Shown piece by piece: positions 35,842 through 44,767 of a stretch of 59,590 nt of DNA (positions are counted from its first letter, which is position 1; every line of letters begins with the position of its first letter). This DNA is from Syntrophomonadaceae bacterium. GTDB lineage: Bacteria; Bacillota; Dethiobacteria; DTU022. Made by a program: the position numbers and the translations under genes. Below the pieces are notes generated by a model that ran no database searches, was not told where the DNA came from, and saw nothing but the letters and a program-made list of their open reading frames with translations. The DNA is taken from positions 1-59,590 of the forward strand of contig SKMK01000058.1 of the NCBI GenBank assembly GCA_007121075.1, given 5' to 3'.

Positions 35842-36865
35842 TTTCTCCTCCCTGCACCCGACCGGGCAGTTCCTCCATCGCAGACTGAAACTTTCCGGCC
35901 ACATTTTTTTGAACAAACGGATGGACCTGCTTCAGGAGGGCCTGCTCGATAGACCTGGCCTTGGTCGAACCATGGCATTTGATGCACAGGCCGTTTACTC
36001 CCAGCAAGGGCGCCCCACCATAGCCTGAATCATCAATTTCATGGCGCAGTTTATGAAAAACAGGCTTTAGCAGCACAGCGCCCAGCTTATAGCGAAGCTT
36101 CGTCCCTATTTCCTGCCTGAAAAAACCAAGAATAGTCCTGGAAAGACCTTCGGAAGATTTAAGAAAGATATTGCCTACAAAACCATCGCAAACCACAACA
36201 TCGGCAGCATTAAAGAATACTTCCGTTCCCTCGATATTGCCGCAAAACCCGGGCAGGTGTTCCTGGCAGAGGCTAAAAGCCTTTTTTACCTGGTTGTTTC
36301 CCTTGTTAGACTCGATGCCTACGTTAAGCAAAGCTACGCGCGGTTCCGAGCAACCCAGGATCTGCTGGGAATAGATCCGGCCCATGAAAGCATATTGCAG
36401 CAGCTGTTCCGGCCGGGCATCCATATTGGCGCCAACATCCAGGAACAAAACGGGTTGGCCGTGAAAGCCGGGCATAGGTGTCAGCAGGGCCGGTCGATTT
36501 ATGCCGCGAATGCGGCCCAAAAACAAAAGGCCGCCGGCCATTAATGCCCCTGTATTGCCGGCGCTGAGAAAGGCATCGGCTTCGCCCGAACGAACCATCA
36601 GCAAAGCCTTGACCATGGAAGATTCTTTTTTTCTCCGGATCGACAATCCCGGATCATCGTCGGCCTGAATAATTTCTTCGGCGTGGCTGACTGCTACCCG
36701 CTCTTCCGGGTACTTTAATCCCTTCAACGCCTCACGGACGGCATTCTCCCGGCCGACAAAGGTAACATGCATCTCATCAAGGGCGGTAAGGGCAGCCACC
36801 GCGCCGGATACGATCTCACCGGGCGCATGATCTCCGCCCATGGCGTCTATGGCCACTCGCACCAA
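35825..36865 (-). CDS. plsX: Phosphate:acyl-ACP acyltransferase PlsX
   Basis: This enzyme makes acyl-phosphate from acyl-ACP for phospholipid synthesis and acts at the membrane surface. Motifs: VAIDAMGGDHAPGEIVSGA, FLSAGNTGALMAGGLL, LLNVGIESNKGN, VVCDGFVGNIFLKSSEG. Start TTG (36865) or the adjacent GTG, with GGGGAAGTGATC upstream. The order rpmF-plsX-fabH-fabD-fabG is conserved; no fapR gene is present. Confidence 0.96.
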   Translation of the reverse strand: MVRVAIDAMGGDHAPGEIVSGAVAALTALDEMHVTFVGRENAVREALKGLKYPEERVAVSHAEEIIQADDDPGLSIRRKKESSMVKALLMVRSGEADAFLSAGNTGALMAGGLLFLGRIRGINRPALLTPMPGFHGQPVLFLDVGANMDARPEQLLQYAFMGRIYSQQILGCSEPRVALLNVGIESNKGNNQVKKAFSLCQEHLPGFCGNIEGTEVFFNAADVVVCDGFVGNIFLKSSEGLSRTILGFFRQEIGTKLRYKLGAVLLKPVFHKLRHEIDDSGYGGAPLLGVNGLCIKCHGSTKARSIEQALLKQVHPFVQKNVAGKFQSAMEELPGRVQGGENDQAL

Positions 36866-36910
36866 AAGATCACTTCCCCTGCAGTTTATTTCAAACCCTT
36901 TAAAAACAGA

Positions 36911-36953
36911 TACAGTACGCCCCTTCTTGCTTACGCAAAACAGGCGTACTGTA
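36911..36953 (-). promoter_or_regulatory. Long hairpin with GNRA loop between rpmF and plsX
   Basis: TACAGTACGCC and GGCGTACTGTA form a perfect 11-bp outer stem. Inside it, UUUUGC and GCAAGA pair around a GUAA tetraloop on the minus-strand transcript. After the stem comes TCTGTTTTTAAA, so it may be an attenuator-like terminator; it could also be a processing or protein-binding site. Confidence 0.6.
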
Positions 36954-36963
36954 AACTTAGATG

Positions 36964-37140
36964 CTAATTAACCTTAACAGCTTCCCGATCTTTATAATGA
37001 CCGCAGTTCAAACAAACCCGGTGCGGTGGTTTTAACTCATGGCAGTTTGAGCACGGGGCCAACCGGGGAGCTGAAACATTGCTGTTAGCTCTTCTCATAT
37101 TCCTTTTGGACTTAGACGTTCTTCGCTTTGGGACAGCCAC
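36964..37140 (-). CDS. rpmF: 50S ribosomal protein bL32
   Basis: A 58-residue protein beginning AVPKRRTSKSKRNMRRANS, the L32 signature. Two Cys pairs (CSNC and CLNC) mark the zinc-binding form. GTG start at 37140 with AAGGAGG upstream; TAG stop. It follows the DUF177 gene, the conserved pair, and precedes plsX. Confidence 0.97.
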   Translation of the reverse strand: MAVPKRRTSKSKRNMRRANSNVSAPRLAPCSNCHELKPPHRVCLNCGHYKDREAVKVN

Positions 37141-37167
37141 TGTAGCGCCTCCTTGTAGGCTTAGTTG

Positions 37168-37704
37168 TTAGACCTGGTTGCCTGACTTTAACTCTTTAAG
37201 CTTGAGTAACCTGATATCGATATCACTATCATCCTCAGCACACTGGCAGGAATTCCGGTTTAGATCGGCTCCGCAACCGGAACAGATTCCTTTGCAGTCA
37301 GGTTTGCAGAGCGGGCTGTGGGCTTCGGCCAGGATGATCAGCTGACGAATATATTCATCTAGATAAAGCACGTCACCTGTAACAGTCAGCATATTTGCTG
37401 TTTCCACGGCCAGATCGTGCGGTGTTTCCTCGGCTGTAGAACCTTTGATTACGGCAAAAGACTCGGTAAAATTCGTCTTCACTTTCTGGACAAAAGGTTC
37501 AAGGCACCTGGAACATACCGCTTCCACAGAGGCCTCTATACTGCCCCTGATCATTACTTCTTCTCCGCTGTGTGAGGCTTCTACAACGAGCTGGACGGTC
37601 CCGCCTTCGGAAAAATCACCGTAAAAATCGCTCAACTCTTCATTAAAACGGTAATCAAAAATTTCTCCCGCCCTGGATTTAATATCAGGCAGATAAATAT
37701 ACAT
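37168..37704 (-). CDS. DUF177/YceD family protein
   Basis: About 178 residues. It has an N-terminal acidic beta region and a C-terminal metal-site-like segment with four Cys (CKPDCKGICSGCGADLN). The family is linked to rpmF throughout bacteria and has been connected to 23S rRNA/L32 accumulation. ATG at 37704 has GGGGTGAGC at good spacing; a GTG three codons earlier is possible. Confidence 0.9.
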   Translation of the reverse strand: MYIYLPDIKSRAGEIFDYRFNEELSDFYGDFSEGGTVQLVVEASHSGEEVMIRGSIEASVEAVCSRCLEPFVQKVKTNFTESFAVIKGSTAEETPHDLAVETANMLTVTGDVLYLDEYIRQLIILAEAHSPLCKPDCKGICSGCGADLNRNSCQCAEDDSDIDIRLLKLKELKSGNQV

Positions 37705-37828
37705 ACTGCTCACCCCAAAAAAACTAAAGTAATTATATAGACGTTTATTTTCTTTGTCAACGTCATAAAAAGCAAAATGACCCTATCCGGTCAAATAGAT
37801 CGGATCTAGACCGGGCCAGATGGTATTA

Positions 37829-38251
37829 TTAGTAAGTTATCCCGTCGAGGTCCCGCTGATCTGTATCGGCTGTCCCTTCTACAAACGAAACCTTGATCTG
37901 GTTGGGCAGGCAGACTATATGTTCGTAAGAATGCTCAATCCATCCGGTATGGGCACAGATCCCTCTTGGACAGAGCTCCTCACCCATAGGCATCATCCTG
38001 GCTCTTCCATCGTCAAATTCCACTTCGGCCGTATGCTGATCCTGATCGCCGAAGTTAAAGGTGTACTCAAACGAGTCACCGGGGGAAAGGGACAGCTCGG
38101 CAACCTGTTCATTTTCAAGATATATAACTGCATATTTCTGTCCTGTAGCACCGGCTTCCTGCACATTAAACCACAGGCTTGCCAGCCCGAGGGCAAGAAT
38201 AATGCCAACTATAAAATAATCGGCAACTTTTATTTTAATCCTTTGCATCAT
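37829..38251 (-). CDS. NusG domain II-containing membrane-anchored protein
   Basis: An N-terminal membrane helix (ADYFIVGIILALGLASLWF) followed by a NusG_II beta domain with the conserved Cys pattern CPRGICAHTGWIEHSYEHIVCLPNQ. The domain resembles part of NusG, but the protein is extracytoplasmic and not a transcription factor. Relatives often occur in operons with FMN-binding or ApbE-type redox proteins, so it may serve surface redox functions; that is context knowledge, not shown here. ATG with GGGTGATTA upstream. Preceded by a small ORF (see below). Confidence 0.85.
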   Translation of the reverse strand: MMQRIKIKVADYFIVGIILALGLASLWFNVQEAGATGQKYAVIYLENEQVAELSLSPGDSFEYTFNFGDQDQHTAEVEFDDGRARMMPMGEELCPRGICAHTGWIEHSYEHIVCLPNQIKVSFVEGTADTDQRDLDGITY

Positions 38252-38254
38252 TAA

Positions 38255-38423
38255 TCACCCGGTATAATTATAACATATCCTGCCGGTTGCTGACACCACC
38301 CAGGCCCACGGCAACTGCAGGGCCAAATGCTGGCCCAGATCATTGCCGCTGAACGGGGTAAAAAAAGGGTTTCAGTTCATTTTGGATTTCAAGTTGAAGT
38401 TCCCGGGGCTTCCTGCTGCTCAT
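38255..38423 (-). pseudogene. Small gene with an apparent frameshift at a T7 run
   Basis: An ATG at 38423 follows a strong AAGGAGG site and a promoter-like TTGCCG-16-TATTAT. It encodes MSSRKPRELQLEIQNELKPFF, then hits a T7 run and stops after 27 codons at 38340. Shifting by one base at the T run keeps the frame open to 38255, giving about 55 residues (FSGNDLGQHLALQLPW...). That frame ends 4 nt before the NusG-domain-II ATG, as expected for a coupled upstream gene. I recognise no family. A natural frameshift, a programmed slip, a sequencing indel, or a genuine 27-residue peptide are all possible. Confidence 0.45.
38262..38275 (-). promoter_or_regulatory. Candidate extended -10 promoter before the NusG-domain-II gene
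   Basis: TATGTTATAATTATACC on the minus strand contains TGTTATAAT; no good -35 is visible. It shares ATATGTTATAATTA with the region before rplS. Confidence 0.35.
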
Positions 38424-38595
38424 AAATATCCTCCTTGCTATAATAGGGATAAAATAGGAGTCGGCAAAAGAGCTTTAGATCTATTTGCCGCAATAACAGC
38501 TCTGACATGGAAATGAACCATAGAGTTCAAGTATGTAAAAGTCAAGATAAATTTGCTCGTTAATATTTTACATGATCAACAATTAAATGGGTATA

Positions 38596-38619
38596 CTTAT
38601 TTATTTTTTAATAAATAAG
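38596..38619. repeat. AT-rich perfect inverted repeat upstream of cheC
   Basis: CTTATTTATT, TTTT, AATAAATAAG: 10-bp arms. It lies about 95 nt before cheC and could be an operator or a weak bidirectional terminator. Otherwise the 38424-38712 gap holds only AT-rich sequence with unclear promoter elements. Confidence 0.5.
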
Positions 38620-38712
38620 GCTCTTGATTATATTCGAGTTTCTGAAGATATGTTATTATAACAGAGAGCTTTTAAACAACAACGGGCAAACCTCCGAAGG
38701 AGGCATGACAAA

Positions 38713-39324
38713 ATGGAACCTTCCGAACTTATCAGCGAAGAGCAGCAGGACCTGTTAAAAGAACTTGCTAATATTGGGATAGGCAATGCCGTTACTGCCG
38801 TGTCATCCATGCTGGAAGATCAAAAAATCAACATGGAAATCCCTGAAGTTATGGTGGCTCCGCTGCAGGATGTGCCGGATTCATTTGGTAACCCGGAAAA
38901 CCTGGTAGCCGCAACCTACTGTGAAGCGGAATGCCCGGTATACGGCCTGGTCCTGGTTTTAGTCCTGCCTTTTGAAGCAGCCCGGAACATGGTTGACAGG
39001 ATTATGCCCGATCATGCCTCCGCTGATAATGAAATGGCCCGGTCCCTGCTTATGGAACTGGGTAATATAATAACCGGTGCTTACCTGAGCGCCCTGTCAT
39101 TTATGACCGGCCTGACTTTTCAGGCCTCGCCGCCAAAACTGGGAATTGACATGGCCGGCGCCGTAATGGGAACAGTGATAGCCGAAACAAAAACAGTTGA
39201 TGACCAGCTCATTCTTTTAAAAACCGAAATAAACGTTGAAAACGATGGCATAGATGGCAGTGTCTTAATCTTGCCCGACAGCGGTTCCCTGAAAACATTG
39301 TTCGAACACCTGGGAACTTTTTAA
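38713..39324 (+). CDS. cheC: CheC-family CheY-P phosphatase (orphan)
   Basis: Two pseudo-symmetric CheC signatures, ELANIGIGNAVTAVSSML and ELGNIITGAYLSALSFMT, each holding the Glu-xx-Asn pair used in CheY-P dephosphorylation. 203 residues is the usual length. No cheA, cheY, cheD or flagellar gene is in the window, so its partner is elsewhere. GGAGGCATGACAAA precedes the ATG. Confidence 0.9.
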   Translation: MEPSELISEEQQDLLKELANIGIGNAVTAVSSMLEDQKINMEIPEVMVAPLQDVPDSFGNPENLVAATYCEAECPVYGLVLVLVLPFEAARNMVDRIMPDHASADNEMARSLLMELGNIITGAYLSALSFMTGLTFQASPPKLGIDMAGAVMGTVIAETKTVDDQLILLKTEINVENDGIDGSVLILPDSGSLKTLFEHLGTF

Positions 39325-39470
39325 AATATTCCCTGACAGCACAAAATCAAGTATAATATTGGAGATTAAATGATACCTGGTTAACCTGCGTGTCCGAGGT
39401 CTCTGGTCAACTGTGTTATAATTTAGACAGGCAGGTTTCAGGCAATTATATTCAGGAGGTCAGAACTGAA

Positions 39471-42296
39471 GTGGCAGAGAAGAAACTTCCTTTTGATAAG
39501 CAAAAAAATAAAACTTATAAAAAACAGCCCAGGAGCAGGTTCCGGATCCTAAAAATTTTGGTCCTGGTAGGGCTGTTATTGTTTTTTATCGCCGGTGGAG
39601 CTGGAGCGGCAGTGGTCTCCAATTATATCAACGATGCCCCCCCAATTGATCCAACCCGGTTGGAAACAGTTCAAACATCTTATCTCTACGACAGCGAAGG
39701 CGAAGAAATCACCGCTCTGCATGAAGAGCAAAACCGGATAGTCGTGGACCTCGACGATATCCCAGAGCATGTCCAACTTGCATTCATCGCCATCGAAGAT
39801 GAACGCTTTGAAGAACATTTTGGGTTTGATATCGTCGGCAGCGCCCGGGCGGCATATACCAACTTCCGGGCGGGTTCGATTGTCCAGGGTGCCAGCACCA
39901 TCACCCAGCAGCTGGCCCAAAATGCCTTTTTAACCCCGGAAACCACTTACGAGCGGAAAATCCAGGAAATCTGGCTGGCAATCCAGCTGGAACGGATGTA
40001 CAGTAAGGATGAAATACTCGAACTGTACCTGAACCGGATTTATTTCGGCAACGGCGCTTACGGTGTGGAAGCCGCAGCCCAGACCTATTTTGACAAAAGC
40101 ATCGTTGAAGTTGATGTAAACGAAGCGGCCATGCTGGCCGGAGCAGTGCGCTCACCGAATTACTACAACCCCTTTGACAACAGGGAAGAGGCCGAAAGAA
40201 GGATGCGCCTTGTCCTCAACAACATGAGAAGGCTCGAGTTTATTACCGAACCTGAATACCATCAGGCCCTGGAAGAAGAGCTCAGCTATGCCGAAGTGAG
40301 AAGAGCAGAATACCCCTATCCACATTACGTTGACTACGTCGTCCATAATGAACTGGTCCGGATCTTGAGCGGGATCCCCGAATATGGCTCCACTGCAGAA
40401 GCTTACCGGGCCATCTACACTGGTGGGCTGCTCGTTTATACCAACCTGGATACTTCAGCTCAACAACACGTAGAAAATGTCCTGGCTAATGATGAATTGT
40501 ACCCGGCCACTTACAGGGTCGATATGGATGAAGCCAGGGCGGCCATAGCCGGCCTTCCCGGAGATGAATTTCTGACTTCGAGCCAGATGGAAGAGCTGGA
40601 AGTGGAAGAAGACGGAGTAACCCAGCCTCAGGCGGCCATAGTCCTTTCCGATCCGACCACCGGGGAAATTAAAGCCCTGGGCGGTGGGCGAGAATACCAG
40701 AAAAAGGTGGACGAAGTGCTGCGTTTCGCCACCCTGCGCCAGCCCGGCTCTGCAATCAAGCCGATTACAACTTACGCCCCGGCTTTTGAAGAGGGCGTCT
40801 TGGCCGGTCCCGGTTCAACCCTCGACGACTCTCCATACATTGGCCCGAATGATGATTGGTTCCCCGAAAATTTCGATTATAAATTCAGGGGAATGATCCC
40901 GGTAAGGGAAGCCCTGTTCAAATCGTACAACATCCCGGCTGTACGCGCCTATGAAAAGCTCGGACCTGAAACGGGCGCCGAATATGCCGAGAGAATGGGC
41001 ATTACCACCATCCATCCGGATGAAAAGAGCCACCTGAGCCTGACCCTTGGCGGTTTCACCAGGGGTGTAAGCGCCATCGACATGAACCAGGCTTACAGCG
41101 TCCTGGCCAACGAAGGACTTAAAGTTGACCTGCACACAATTAGCAAAATTGTCGATCGCCAGGGCAATGTAATTTATGAAAATAATATCGATCCCCAGCA
41201 GGTGATCAGCAGGCAGAGCGCCTTCCTGGTCAATGACATCCTGCAGGATTTTGTAACACAGTATCTTGGCACCGCGCTCAGGATAGACCGCCCGGTGGCT
41301 GCCAAAACCGGGACCACCGATGATTGGAAGGACGTTTACCTGGTTGCCTATACACCAAACCTGGTCGCATCTTTCTGGATGGGCTATGACGAACCAAGGA
41401 TGGGCCAGATCAGGCAGGGCTGGCGGTATTCCACTGCTTTCCTGCGCGAAATTTTCCTGGAGGAATTTGAAAACCTGGAAGTAAAAGAATTTGAAAGACC
41501 TGAGGGGATCGTTCAGCTCCAGGTTTGCGATAAGTCGGGACTGCTGCCCAACGAAGACTGCGAAAGGGCGGAAACAATCAACTTCGATTACTTCCTCGAA
41601 GACGAAGCGCCTACTGCCGAATGCAACATGCACGATGGCCGGTTTTACCGGCGCCCCGCCTATATTGAAACGGACGAAAGGTGGTCTTCAAGGGGCGGGC
41701 CGGGAAGAAAACCGCAGGATGTAGAGGATATGCCTACCCGGACCCTAGTCAGCGATATGACCGAGCAAGCGGGCGAAACCACAAGTGAAATAACAGAATT
41801 TACAGCTTTTGTTGTATCAGACGGCGTCACCCTGCAGTGGGATTACGACGGACAGGCAGTTTCAGCCTTTGAAGTAGCCAGGATCTATGAAGAAGAGGAC
41901 GAAACCACGGTAACCGAGCTGGGACCCAATGCCCGCCAGTACCTGGATAATGATATTGAGCTTGACAGGGAGTACACATATTATCTTACTCCTATTATAG
42001 AGGACGACACGGCTTCTGATTCCGCCAGGGTCAGGGTAAGTACCGAGGCAACAGAAGACGGGGATTTAATTGGTCCTCCGGATGAAGATTCGGTAGTGGT
42101 GCCTGATGTTACCGGCAGTTTCCAGGCCCTGGCCGAATCGACCCTTACCCGGGAAGGTTTAAAAATTGGGCCCATAGAACGTGTATACAGCGACGACGTC
42201 CCGAATAACCGGGTCATATCACAGCGCCCTGAAGCCGGTTCGGTTGTAGCCGAAGGACGCGAAGTGCGCCTGGTTGTTTCCAGGGGCCCTGAATAA
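39471..42296 (+). CDS. Class A penicillin-binding protein 1A with FN3 and PASTA domains
   Basis: A bifunctional peptidoglycan synthase. A basic cytoplasmic tail and a membrane helix (ILVLVGLLLFFIAGGAG) precede the GT51 glycosyltransferase (AFIAIEDERFEEHFGFD, QGASTITQQLAQN, LELYLNRIYFGNGAYGVEAAA) and a transpeptidase (RQPGSAIKPITTYAPA with the SxxK Ser-Lys, and AAKTGTTDDWKD). A Cys-containing loop (CDKSGLLPNEDC), an FN3-like domain and one PASTA domain (VVVPDVTGSFQALAESTL) follow. The GTG at 39471 has AGGAGG upstream; an earlier in-frame GTG at 39390 has none. It converges with mutS2. Confidence 0.95.
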   Translation: MAEKKLPFDKQKNKTYKKQPRSRFRILKILVLVGLLLFFIAGGAGAAVVSNYINDAPPIDPTRLETVQTSYLYDSEGEEITALHEEQNRIVVDLDDIPEHVQLAFIAIEDERFEEHFGFDIVGSARAAYTNFRAGSIVQGASTITQQLAQNAFLTPETTYERKIQEIWLAIQLERMYSKDEILELYLNRIYFGNGAYGVEAAAQTYFDKSIVEVDVNEAAMLAGAVRSPNYYNPFDNREEAERRMRLVLNNMRRLEFITEPEYHQALEEELSYAEVRRAEYPYPHYVDYVVHNELVRILSGIPEYGSTAEAYRAIYTGGLLVYTNLDTSAQQHVENVLANDELYPATYRVDMDEARAAIAGLPGDEFLTSSQMEELEVEEDGVTQPQAAIVLSDPTTGEIKALGGGREYQKKVDEVLRFATLRQPGSAIKPITTYAPAFEEGVLAGPGSTLDDSPYIGPNDDWFPENFDYKFRGMIPVREALFKSYNIPAVRAYEKLGPETGAEYAERMGITTIHPDEKSHLSLTLGGFTRGVSAIDMNQAYSVLANEGLKVDLHTISKIVDRQGNVIYENNIDPQQVISRQSAFLVNDILQDFVTQYLGTALRIDRPVAAKTGTTDDWKDVYLVAYTPNLVASFWMGYDEPRMGQIRQGWRYSTAFLREIFLEEFENLEVKEFERPEGIVQLQVCDKSGLLPNEDCERAETINFDYFLEDEAPTAECNMHDGRFYRRPAYIETDERWSSRGGPGRKPQDVEDMPTRTLVSDMTEQAGETTSEITEFTAFVVSDGVTLQWDYDGQAVSAFEVARIYEEEDETTVTELGPNARQYLDNDIELDREYTYYLTPIIEDDTASDSARVRVSTEATEDGDLIGPPDEDSVVVPDVTGSFQALAESTLTREGLKIGPIERVYSDDVPNNRVISQRPEAGSVVAEGREVRLVVSRGPE

Positions 42297-42349
42297 ACCA
42301 ATTCATGCCGCAAGCCCTATAATAACCCTGAGTTACAATACCCACACGG

Positions 42350-42397
42350 TCAGAAAAGAAGGAGTTACAGGTCGAGTTCGACCACCGTAACTCCTTC
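42350..42397 (-). terminator. Terminator overlapping the mutS2 3' end
   Basis: GAAGGAGTTAC and GTAACTCCTTC are perfect 11-bp arms enclosing a second hairpin (GGTCGA/TCGACC). On the minus strand TTTTCTG follows. The mutS2 stop codon lies inside the 3' arm. It also separates the converging PBP gene. Confidence 0.7.
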
Positions 42398-44761
42398 TCC
42401 GCCTTCTCCAGGCTGACCGGCCCTAAAACTGCGGACAAGCTTATGGCTCTTGAGATAATCCCGCAAGCCGTGCTTTAATTTTCCGGTTCCCTTACCGTGA
42501 ATCAAATCCACCTGTTTTAATCCCGTCCAAATAGAATTATCGAAGTGCTTATCGACCAGGGGTATGGCTTCTTCGAGGGTCAGGCCTCTGAGGTCAATCG
42601 AGCTGCCGGAAGCCGGTTCTTTCCGGACACTGTAGCCGGCTCCCCCGGCTAGATTCTGATCACCTTGCTCGCGATCTTTTTCCTTGCTTTCCCGGCCCGG
42701 CCTCAATTCGCGAACGGGGAGATTAACTTTAATAGATCCCACCTGGACGGTGGCTTCATCGCGGGAAAAAGATATAACCTCACCCTGTTGTTTTAAGCTG
42801 CTGATATATACTGTCTGTCCGGCAGACAAATCTTTTTCGCTTAGAGCCGGGCCTTCCGGCTCTTCTTCCCCCGGCTCCGGTTCAATCTCCCGGCGCAGCT
42901 CGCTGATCCGCCCCCGGACCTGTTCGGCCCTGGTCTGCGGCTGTTCAGCACCGGTTTTTTTCAGCTCCTGCAGTTCCTTGATCAAATGATCGGCAGAGCT
43001 TTTAGTCTGCCTGACAATTTGCCGGGCCTCCTCACGGGCCTGTTTTAGGATATCATCCCGCCTGGCCCGCAGCAAACTTTTCTCCCTTTCCAGCTCGGCC
43101 ATTAATGACTCAGCCCTGCTTCGTTCCAGTTCCGCCTGGCGGCTGTCCCGTGAGTAGCGCTGCTGATCTTCCACCAGACTGGCGATGATTGATTCTACCT
43201 GGTCGTGGGAACGGTGCATGTAACCTTTCGCTTTCTCCAGCACATCCTCAGGCAGGCCCAGTTTTCCGGCAATATGAAAAGCGTTGCTCTGGCCGGGTAC
43301 GCCCTGCAAAAGGCGGTAAGTCGGGGCCAGGGTATCAAGGTCAAACTCCATGGCCGCGTTTTGCATGTTCTCCTGGGCCTGGGCAAACAGCTTCAGTTCG
43401 TTGATATGGGTGGTTGCCACTGTCAGGGCGCCCTTGCGGGTCAGCTCTTCCAGGATCGCCATGGCCAGGGCGGCTCCTTCAGTCGGATCCGTTCCGGCGC
43501 CCAGCTCGTCAAATAAAACCAGTGATCCGGGCTTCGCTTCTTCCACGATAGCTATGATGTTTTTCATATGCCCGGAAAAAGTGCTTAAAGACTGGACTAT
43601 GCTCTGTTCATCGCCGATATCGGCCCGGATCTGTTTGAAAACTGTCATCCGGGTATCTTTGTCCGCCGGTAAATGGAGGCCGCTCTGGGCCATGATGGCC
43701 AGGAGGCCTATTGTCTTAAGCGACACTGTTTTCCCGCCGGTATTGGGGCCGGTAACGACCAGGGTTTGAACCTGACCACCCAGTTCCATTTCGAGGGGCA
43801 CTTTACGGCCGCTTAACAGCGGATGAACGGCATTGTGGAGGTAAAAGTATGTTTCCTCCCGGTCAAGCAGGTGCGGCTCGCTCCCCTCCATTTCCAGGCT
43901 TAGCCGGCCCCTGGCAACAATAAAATCAAGCTCTGCATAAAGCCCCCGGTTGCGGAGCAGTTCGCCCTCCGCATCGGCCACCCTGCCGCTCAACCGGTAG
44001 AGAATCCTTTCTATTTCTTCCTCTTCTTGTTTTTGAAGGGAAGTAAGCGTATTTTGCATCTCCACCACCGGCAGGGGCTCTATGAACACCGTGGCTCCGC
44101 TGGAAGATTGATCATGGACCACTCCTTCCAGGTTCTGGCGATACTCCTGTTTCACGGGCAGGACATAACGCCCGCCCCGGATCGTGATCAGGGCGTCCTG
44201 CAGGTAACGCCTGTAATTGGTATTCCGGAGGTAGTGGTCAAGTTTTTCCCTGATTTTATCCTGGTAAGATAGCTTTTTCCGGCGCAGTGAGGAGAGAGTT
44301 GAAGAAGCGCTGTCAAGAACCGTTCCTTCAAGATCAATGGATTGCTCCAGGTCGCTGAACAAATTGGGACAGGTGCTGATTGCCGACACCAGCTCCGTCA
44401 TGAAGGGATAAAGTTCACAGTGATCCCTGTTTTTAAAAAAGCTTTTCCAGCGCCGGGTTGCCTGCAGAAAGGCCATGATCGCCGCCAGTTCCGCTCCGGA
44501 AAGCACAGCCCCTTTCAAGGCCCGGTTCAGGTAAGGCCTGATATCCTCAACTGCCGCAGGATTAAAGGCATTTTTGGAACAAAGCAGGCGTCCTTCACCG
44601 GCTTCTCGTTGCTTCCTGGTCACCGCAGCATAATCGGCGGCAGGTTTTAAGTTCTCAGCCCACTCTTCGGCCATGGGACTGACCGTCAGTTCAGCCAGCA
44701 TCGAGCGGATCCGGTCAAATTCAAGGACCTTTATTTCCCTTTCTGTAACTACTTCGGGCAA
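42365..44761 (-). CDS. mutS2: Endonuclease MutS2
   Basis: A MutS-like ATPase lacking the mismatch-recognition domain, implicated in recombination control and rescue of collided ribosomes. Core and clamp regions come first, then LVVTGPNTGGKTVSLKTIG (Walker A), LVLFDELGAGTDPTEGAALA (Walker B), TVATTHINELK, a coiled coil, a KOW-like segment and a C-terminal Smr domain (SIDLRGLTLEEAIPLVDKH, VDLIHGKGTGKLKHGLRDYL). 798 residues is typical. TTG start with GAGGTGAA upstream. Confidence 0.97.
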   Translation of the reverse strand: MPEVVTEREIKVLEFDRIRSMLAELTVSPMAEEWAENLKPAADYAAVTRKQREAGEGRLLCSKNAFNPAAVEDIRPYLNRALKGAVLSGAELAAIMAFLQATRRWKSFFKNRDHCELYPFMTELVSAISTCPNLFSDLEQSIDLEGTVLDSASSTLSSLRRKKLSYQDKIREKLDHYLRNTNYRRYLQDALITIRGGRYVLPVKQEYRQNLEGVVHDQSSSGATVFIEPLPVVEMQNTLTSLQKQEEEEIERILYRLSGRVADAEGELLRNRGLYAELDFIVARGRLSLEMEGSEPHLLDREETYFYLHNAVHPLLSGRKVPLEMELGGQVQTLVVTGPNTGGKTVSLKTIGLLAIMAQSGLHLPADKDTRMTVFKQIRADIGDEQSIVQSLSTFSGHMKNIIAIVEEAKPGSLVLFDELGAGTDPTEGAALAMAILEELTRKGALTVATTHINELKLFAQAQENMQNAAMEFDLDTLAPTYRLLQGVPGQSNAFHIAGKLGLPEDVLEKAKGYMHRSHDQVESIIASLVEDQQRYSRDSRQAELERSRAESLMAELEREKSLLRARRDDILKQAREEARQIVRQTKSSADHLIKELQELKKTGAEQPQTRAEQVRGRISELRREIEPEPGEEEPEGPALSEKDLSAGQTVYISSLKQQGEVISFSRDEATVQVGSIKVNLPVRELRPGRESKEKDREQGDQNLAGGAGYSVRKEPASGSSIDLRGLTLEEAIPLVDKHFDNSIWTGLKQVDLIHGKGTGKLKHGLRDYLKSHKLVRSFRAGQPGEGGEGVTVVELDL

Positions 44762-44767
44762 AATAAT

